A stretch of DNA of 64,000 nt from Nilaparvata lugens (lineage: Eukaryota > Arthropoda > Insecta > Hemiptera > Delphacidae): contig NC_052506.1 in NCBI RefSeq assembly GCF_014356525.2, forward strand, positions 18,689,916 to 18,753,915, written 5' to 3'. Numbering within the stretch: position 1 is the first letter of the stretch; each line of letters opens with the position of its first letter. Below the pieces are notes generated by a model that saw nothing but the letters and a program-made list of their open reading frames with translations, searched no databases and had not been told where the DNA came from. Both the position numbers and the translations under genes were made by a program. Of the stretch, positions 57,190-64,000 are shown piece after piece.

Positions 57190-58735
57190 ATAGCAGTGAT
57201 CCAGTGCTCATGCTCTCAATAAAAATTCAAATTATCACTCATAAATTCGTTCACACTGTAGTATGCCTTTACACACAGTAGCTTCCGGACGGTTCTCCTG
57301 AAGGCGGCCTCATCCAATTGCTTCACACTATTAGGCAGCTTGTTGTAGAATTTCAGGGCTGAAATCCTGTAACTGGCCTGTGATCGGTGGAGGCGTCTCC
57401 TGGGGATATCCAACAGCTCACTGCGCCTGGTGTTGTGGCGGTGGATGTCACTACGGGCAGCTAGAGTATGCTGTATCTTCTTGACATACACCAAGCACAG
57501 GAGGATGTAATGGCTGAAGACAGTCAGTACACCAAGGCGAGCAAAGATGGGCTTGCAGTGGGCAAGATGATCGCTGCCTGTTATAATTCTTATAGCCCTC
57601 TTTTGCAGTCTCAGCACATCAGCAGCCCCCGCTGAATGACCCCACAGAAGCAAGCCATAGGTAATGTGGCAATGGAAGAGCGCATGATACATCATTATCA
57701 GGTACTTCTCAGTCACCAGGCCCCTCATCTTGAGCAGCAGAAAGCAAATGCGGGAGAGTCGACTGGTTACTTGCTGTATATGACTGTTCCAGCTGAGTTT
57801 GCTGTCCAAGACAAAACCCAGCAGCTTCACTGGATTCTGAGGGTCACGCGGCTCACGTGACAAGCTGCAGATGATCCTTTGGGTCTTGTCCTCATTCAGC
57901 TGGAATCGATTAGCCAGGAACCATGAAGTGGCAGACTGAAGATGCTCCGCAGATGCCTCCAAAACCCGCTCAAGCTCAGCACCCGATGACAGTAGAGATG
58001 CATCATCCGCGAACATCAGAGAGGAACCGTGGTCATCGAGGTCATTTATCATGACAAGAAACAGTGTAGGCCCCAGCACCAATCCCTGAGGAACACCAAA
58101 AGTTACCGGAAGTGTCCGGGAGTCAGCACCACTGAGGGAGACAAGCTGAGTCCTTCCAGAAAGGTAAAAGCCCAAGATGGAAAGGGCAGAGTCTCTAAGA
58201 CCATAAAAGCTCAGCTTTCTAAGAAGAATGCCATGGTCCACGCAGTCAAAGGCTCGGCTCAGATCACAAAGAGCAAGAGCAAGAGACTCACCATCCTCGA
58301 AGGCAGCATCAATCCGCTCAGCCACATGGTCAACTGCACCCACAGTTGATCTCCCAACTCGGAAACCAAACTGCATGTTGGAGAACAGGCCATTCTCCTC
58401 GAAAAAGGCCTCCAGCTGAGGCTTTATCACTGCCTCAATCACCTTGCCAAAGACAGGAGTTATGGAGATTGGCCTGAAGCTACGAAGGTTCTCACGATCA
58501 CCCTTCTTGAAGACCGGGACAGTTCTTGATGTTTTCAAGAAATCAGGAAAATTTCCAGACCTCAAGCACTCATTGACAGATGCAGAGAGAGGAACTGCAA
58601 TAGCATCAACAACCTCTCGAAGCATGCTCACAGACATGCCAAACACATCTGGACTTTTTGAGGGTTTGAAAGAGCGTATGATCCTCCTCAAGGCAGCTGG
58701 TGTGGTGGGGCGAAAGCAACATTGGGTAAGCTTCC
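57190..58735 (-). mobile_element. LINE reverse transcriptase, 5'-truncated
   Basis: A minus-strand frame of 491 codons (57216-58691). It shows FKPSKSPDVFGMSV, VPVFKKGDRENLRSFRPISI, the ALCDLSRAFDCVDH block, TFGVPQGLVLGPTLF and the catalytic SLMFADDASLL, then a C-terminal HNTRRSELLDIPRRR tail. The endonuclease domain is absent, and a shifted frame upstream (FRPTTPAALRRIIRSF) continues a little further. Of a Jockey/CR1-like type by its tail. No stops within, so a fairly recent copy, GC-richer than the host DNA. Confidence 0.85.
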
Positions 58736-60179
58736 AACAGATATCATTTTACTATTTTTTTTAATATATTCATTTTCATAATAGTCTAGTTGACCAAATT
58801 CATAAAAAAAAAACAAATGGTCAAAAAAATTGATAATAATGAATTAATCAACAAGGTACACATATCAAATAGCTAATCACGACGTTCACTTTCGATATTC
58901 AAGCAATTTTCAATGTATCTAATACAAAAAAAAATGATTGATTTTAAATTCGCCACTTCACTTTAGTTGAATATTATTATTTTATATAAAATAAATGAAA
59001 ACTATTAGTTCTCCAAGAACAATTAATTGAGCTGAAATTTTTATTTTCAATGAATAAATACAACAACTTCATGTCAAAGATATTGATTTGGTCTTGGCCA
59101 GGTTGTCAAAAAAGAAAAAAGGAATGATAACAATGATAAAAAATCTTGATTCTTGATTAAAAATTGTTTAAATCAGCTTTTCTTTTAAAAGTTCTCATTA
59201 TTATTATAACTCTTTTTTTAAAACAGTTTCATGTTCAATCATATTTTATCAAATTGCAAAGTATTTATCAACTCTGGCTGACGGCTGTGGCCACGCATAT
59301 AGAATTTTTGAACATGTTATCAATATTTTTAGAATAGAATGAATGAAATGTTTTCCTTATAAATATGTTTATTTTGTGTTGGGCAAAACAGAAATTCTTT
59401 ATCCACTGTATCTATCCATCTATGAAGTATAATTTATCAGAGGATTTGAAAGTGTTGGTAAATATTCCAATTATTTTTTCTCAGCTTAGATTTTGCTACT
59501 ACATGTTAATAAAGGCTTTGGACTAGGCATAATCAGTTTAGACTAGGTTATGGTGATCAATTAAGTTAGGCCAGGTTATGTCAATCTTGGTTGGGTTAGG
59601 CCATGGCTTACTTTAGATAAAGGCATATAATATGGCTTACTCTATCTATAGTAGGCATGGCGCTATGGCTATGGCCATTGACTCACTCTTTTGATTGGCT
59701 AGTTTGATCACGTGGTCCATTATGATTCCAATTTCCAAGCAAATCTTATTTCTTATTGCATCATGCATCAATGCATTGAAAATTTAGAACTCATATCACT
59801 TCTTTTACCGATTGGACACATATTTTGAACTTAAGATGAGCTTGGCATAACATTTTTAAAGGGAAATAGATTAAACATCTTTATAGACCAATAAAGATGA
59901 TTCTAAAAACACCAATGAAGCTTTAAACATTTTTTTTCCTTCGAGATCCTCACGGACTACTTTCAGAGCTTTCATGAACCACTTATTAAAAACCAATGAT
60001 CAAGATACGGTAAATACCGTATACGGTACCGAAAGATAAATTACAATTTTATTGTAGGCCTATTCCCTCATCCAATTTATTGGATTGAACTTTTAAAAAT
60101 CTAATTTCAAAATATCATTTACCATATTTTTTGTTTTTTTATTTTTTCAAATGTCCAGGCAATTAATGTTCAAAAAAAG
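58736..60179. other. AT-rich stretch, no gene seen
   Basis: Nothing recognised. 59560-59700 has GGTTATG/GGCATATAATATGG-like local repeats. Confidence 0.4.
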
Positions 60180-61250
60180 GTATAGAAGGAAATGTTTGGA
60201 AGACAATTTTTGACCCCTCAGTTCTGTTTAGGGTAGTAAGGAGGTAAACATATCAAAAGTCCCCATCACTACCCCCTGTGCTAAGAAGGTGGGGATGGTT
60301 TTAAAGGTACCATTTTTTGGTTTCTCGAATAAAACTAAAAATCTATGTGTCCTAAGGACTTGACTGTCATATAAAAAATTAAAGCTTACATAATTTCCCA
60401 CAATACTCATTCTACAACTTTTTATATCTCCTCTAGTTTTCGAGATATCCGCTCTTGAAGGTGTGACATTTTTGAAAAAAACACGTTTGCCACAATTTTT
60501 TTTCCATTTTTGCTCTTATACCCTAACTTTTTAAAAATCGATCTAAAAAATTCATGCTGATTATGAGCTTATAGAGCATCAAATTCTCTTCAATTTGATG
60601 TACCGTATAATTTCACACTTTTATGGATTTCCCTAGACCTTTTGCAGCAGCTTTAGTATTAAGTGTGACATCTTCATTTTTGCAACAATATAAGCTTATA
60701 CCAAATTGGTATATAGCCTACCAAATTGACAAGGAATTTGGAGGAAATGTTTTAAACAAAATTTTTGACTTTGCAGGTTTGTTGAGACTAGTTAGGAGGC
60801 GAGCATATCAAAAGTCCCCATTCCTAACTCATGTGCTAAGGGGATGAGGGTGGTTTAAGTTGCATTTTTCAGCGTTTTGCTTCCACGCTCATATATTGAG
60901 TACAATGCGTTCAACCGACATACCGTAACTAACCATTCAAAAATGAAGCTTGCTGAATTCTCTACACTTTTTGTTCAGTGAAACTTTGTGATATTCCCAA
61001 TAGTTCCCGAGATATTCGCTCTTGAATGTGTGTAATTGTTGAAATAACAGGTTTTCATGCAATGTTTTGCTCTTCCAGGGCTTATAACTCTCCAACAATG
61101 CATCGTAAAAATGATTACTCATCGTGGGTTTGTAGAGCATTAAATTCTCGTTGAAATTATGTATGATTTCACTATTCCAAGTTTTCCTTTCATTGTTATA
61201 GCTGCTTCAATGTAGGGGGTGAAATTTTTGAGTTTAGGCCATCAGGTGAC
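60180..61250. repeat. Two diverged tandem repeats of about 550 bp
   Basis: Shared landmarks occur in the same order in each half: ACATATCAAAAGTCCCCAT, GTGCTAAG, CGAGATATCCGCTCTTGAA, CTTATA..C, AGCATCAAATTCTC. The halves are clearly diverged. Non-coding; family unknown. Confidence 0.6.
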
Positions 61251-62489
61251 TAAACATTTTTCCTTCATAATGTATTATTCTAGAACATCCAATAGTTTGG
61301 AATACCTGTTAATCACCAAGTAGGTAAGTTACCGTAGTCTCTTTGAAAGCAAAATTTTTGCTATACAGTATCTTACGGTACATTATCTTAAAACTACTAA
61401 AGTTACGAACTTGAAACCGGTTTCTTATTTGGATTCTTTGTCAAATTTTACATAAGATTGCACTATTGTAAAACCTATTGTAGCTATGAATAATTTGAAA
61501 AAAAATCTCCGACCGACCGACCCAATGATGGCCAAGACTGGTTCGTTGTTGATATTATATTGAAACGGTTTAATAGCCATGCAAAAATGAGGGATATCAT
61601 TTGTACCATGATAATATTTAGGGTGAAAACATAGGGAAGCGCCGAAGGTAGGTCACTATATCTTTAGTTACTAAAGATACGGTATATATCGTCTCAATTT
61701 TTTTTTAACGAGGAGAAGGTAAAAACTTTCATCATTCTATTAACGCGCATTTTACATTTTATGCCCGAAAATAGAATGTCTTCAAATTATAACAACTTAT
61801 GAAAGAAATTTAAAAGTTTTCGGTGCTGTATTTATTAATTATTATAGGTAACCCGTGCTCCGCAATGGTCTAATTTATTGAAAACTTGACCTACTGAACA
61901 CTCAAATAATTTCAAATAGGCCTATAACCACCCTCGTTAATTTAAGAATCAATATGCAAAATTTCAAGTTCATCAGACGTGATGATGTGATCATTCGTGA
62001 GTTTCTTATCACGTAAGTGTATAAGCCAATTCTTTAGTTTATTTATAGATTAACCTTCCTACATGTAGTGCTGGACCTTCAGACCAAAATACCTGAAATT
62101 AATCAAGTACTAGCCTACCAGAGAACTCTGATATTCCCCAAAAATCTAGAAGATTTCTCGATCCTGTAACTTACATACTGAAGACACCAAATAATGTAAA
62201 AGATGACAGCATATATTTTTTTGGACCAGCCAAATCACTAAACCATCTATAATACTATAAATTAAAATCTGAGTTCCCTTTTTTAAAAATTCCTTTGAAA
62301 ATGGCATTAATATTCTGAAATAAATGTTGTGGGTAAAAGATTTTAAAAGAGGCTTGGATTTTTCATTTCCAGATAAATAAAAGTACCCCTCACCAAAAAT
62401 TCAACACTCAGACAATGTCCATCATCAAAAAGTTTCAAGATTCATTTACAAACCACATTCCGAACATTTAATAAGTGGAGTGATCCGTT
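61251..62489. other. AT-rich stretch, no gene seen
   Basis: No exon recognised. A missing upstream exon of the aldo/keto reductase gene could lie here but I could not identify it. Confidence 0.35.
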
Positions 62490-62710
62490 GTCTTTGTCTA
62501 GTGGATGGAGTGCTTGTATAGAAGCATAGAGATCCCGGTTTCAAACCCGCTCATCACTAAAAGGTTTTGATCAGGTTACTCCCGTGTTATCGGATGGGCA
62601 CGTTAAACTGTCGGTCTCGGCTAAAGTATGTCAGTCGTAAGGCCCATTGACGGCATCAGGCGAGGTGAACCTTCCCGCAATAAGAGACTCCCCACCAACA
62701 AAAGCCATAA
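62490..62710 (+). mobile_element. tRNA-derived SINE
   Basis: A-box-like TAGTGGATGGAG at about 62500 and B-box-like GGTTTCAAACC at about 62550 are spaced as in a Pol III promoter. A conserved unrelated body (GGCCCATTGACGGCATCAGG, ACTCCCCACCAACAAAAGCC) follows. Body fragments recur in the three exon blocks. Not a functional tRNA: the clover-leaf does not close. Confidence 0.6.
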
Positions 62711-62936
62711 GTACTTACTTTATTTAATATAAGTTCATGTCGAGTTAAATGTACCTACAGTACGGTATTAAAATATAGATTATAGTTATATGCTAGTTCA
62801 AAATCAATGAAATGAATAGTGTGGATTATGAATTATTTCAAAAAATGAATTTTGAACTTGCTTACAACAAAAAGTAAGATAATTTTGTATTTTGTTAAAA
62901 AACATGAAATTTTAAAAAGATACGAAATGGTCTTAC

Positions 62937-63033
62937 TATTTGTTGTACCGTAGGCTTTTCCACACTGACATCCAGAGAGTGAATTTTCGCTCTGCTCAGC
63001 AGGCCTCATGAGGTCACTCAGTATTTGTTTCAA
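62937..63033 (-). CDS. Possible start exon of a minus-strand gene
   Basis: ATG at 63031-63033 opens MKQILSDLMRPAEQSENSLS followed by GCQCGKAYGTTN and a GTAAGA donor. No domain recognised and no second exon identified; it may equally be chance. Confidence 0.2.
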
Positions 63034-63154
63034 TTCATTGTTTTATTATTGTTAACTGATTGGTTGATTGAATAGAAACTTATCATTTTTAATAATGATT
63101 GAGTGATGACGTCGCGATCTTTGATTTGATACATAATTGTTTATTGTTCATCAG

Positions 63155-63272
63155 GGATTACAATGAAGAAGAGGCGAAGATTACTGTGGAAAAGGCAATT
63201 CGAAAAGGCATAAACTATCTTGACACAGCTCCTGCATATGGTCAAGGATATTCGGAAATAGTTCTTGGACAG
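63155..63272 (+). CDS. Aldo/keto reductase exon
   Basis: Between a pyrimidine-rich acceptor (TTGTTCATCAG at 63144-63154) and a donor (CAG then GTTGGT), in phase 2 and out phase 0, lies DYNEEEAKITVEKAIRKGIN followed by YLDTAPAYGQGYSEIVLGQ. This contains the AKR GINYLDTAPAYG signature with the catalytic Asp and Tyr and the E-x-x-LG that follows. Such enzymes reduce aldehydes or oxidise sugars with NADP(H); this subtype resembles L-galactose dehydrogenase-like insect proteins. The gene runs plus-strand and is incomplete in the window. Confidence 0.8.
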
Positions 63273-64000
63273 GTTGGTACTCTTTACAACATATACTTCT
63301 TAGTTTGCTAAACTATATTATCATGCTTGGTATATGCTGCTACAGCAGTCATAGTTTCAAAATTGCCTTCAAATTAGTTGAGTACGTTGCACATTGGGAC
63401 ATTTGTAGCGTCAACAAGCTGCTATGAGAAAGCGGAAGTGCCAATCTAAACGTTTATATAGTGTTTTCATGTAACTTTATTTTTATTTTATTTATTTATG
63501 TATTGACAAAGCTACTCAACTGGCAAGCATATAATTTTAATTTTTCTTGACGACTCTTTTCTAGTGAGGAAAGTACCTACTATGTTTTTTTCCCCTGACC
63601 ATACGAATATATTATATAGAAAGCGGAATTGGAAATATAATTTACATTCCAGTTCCGAACATTTCCAATTTCAATTTCCTGTAGCAGCTAGTGGACGCTA
63701 GTCCCTGTGTGCAGTGTGCTTTAGACTATAAAGTAACAATTCTCACATAGGCACTAAAAAATTGATTGAAAGTTGAATAATTCCTATCTTAAGTTGATAA
63801 AAATCAAATCTTTACCAGCGAGAGAATCGTAACAGCGAGAAAATATCTAAGTAATTCTCAGATCATCGAATATTGTTGCATTAAAATTTATTTATGTTTC
63901 AGTTCTTACTTGGAATTCATATCTCTCCTAAGGCAGGCGTTAATAAACTTGACAAACGGTTAAGCTAATAATAAATTTCTATCAAAAACCAATCACTATT
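63273..64000. other. Intron of the aldo/keto reductase gene
   Basis: AT-rich; no further exon of the reductase recognised before the window ends. Confidence 0.4.

Noticed and set aside
62497..62570. tRNA gene
   Set aside because: Only A- and B-box-like motifs are present; stems do not pair and the body continues as a SINE.

Overview
The window looks like nuclear DNA from an insect, most likely a planthopper (Delphacidae, for example Nilaparvata). It is AT-rich, with short exons, GT-AG introns and dense MITEs, LINE fragments, hAT, PIF/Harbinger and Ty3-gypsy remnants. One roughly 0.8-kb repeat (18445-19270 and 55421-56225) matches a family I recall from planthopper assemblies. The species call is inference. 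There is no bacterial-type operon, CRISPR array or rRNA.

One long minus-strand gene fills most of the window (about 54760 down to 4407 or lower). I read about 33 coding exons totalling roughly 1,060 codons. It starts under a region with a canonical E2F site and two DRE-type TATCGATA boxes (54785-55059). A non-coding first exon (54668-about 54760) and a short start exon (53655-53702) follow, then a basic N-terminal region (52678, 51739). The middle is a long disordered Lys/Arg/Glu-rich part. The last readable exons (5262-5410 and 4407-4500) resemble the C-terminal Mif2/CENP-C cupin dimerisation domain. I therefore propose a CENP-C-like inner-kinetochore protein. The family call rests on remembered motif spacing. 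The last exon and the canonical CENP-C motif were not found.

The middle of the gene is the notable part. Nearly all exons are short (72-147 bp) and symmetric phase 1-1, so they can be added or lost without shifting the frame. Many share a basic core of the RNKRK type followed by an acidic tail. A block of six exons, here named a-b-c-d-e-f in transcript order, has been copied as large tandem segments: block C 37925-43990, block B 27090-34876, block A 20028-26240, plus a remnant 19380-20027. Within block B, 1.12 kb carrying exon b is duplicated again almost perfectly. An older triplet of 49-codon exons lies at 13978, 13688 and 11472.

The paralogous blocks act as internal empty-site controls for several insertions: an RTE-like LINE (41060-41488), a hAT-type element (24088-24891 and 31570-32404), a nested hAT/PIF MITE pair (42098-42550) and a 3-kb foldback element (34877-37921) lying at a block boundary. 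The right end holds a LINE reverse transcriptase (57190-58730, minus), diverged tandem repeats (60180-61250), a tRNA-derived SINE (62490-62710) and one plus-strand aldo/keto reductase exon (63155-63272) from a gene that continues to the right.
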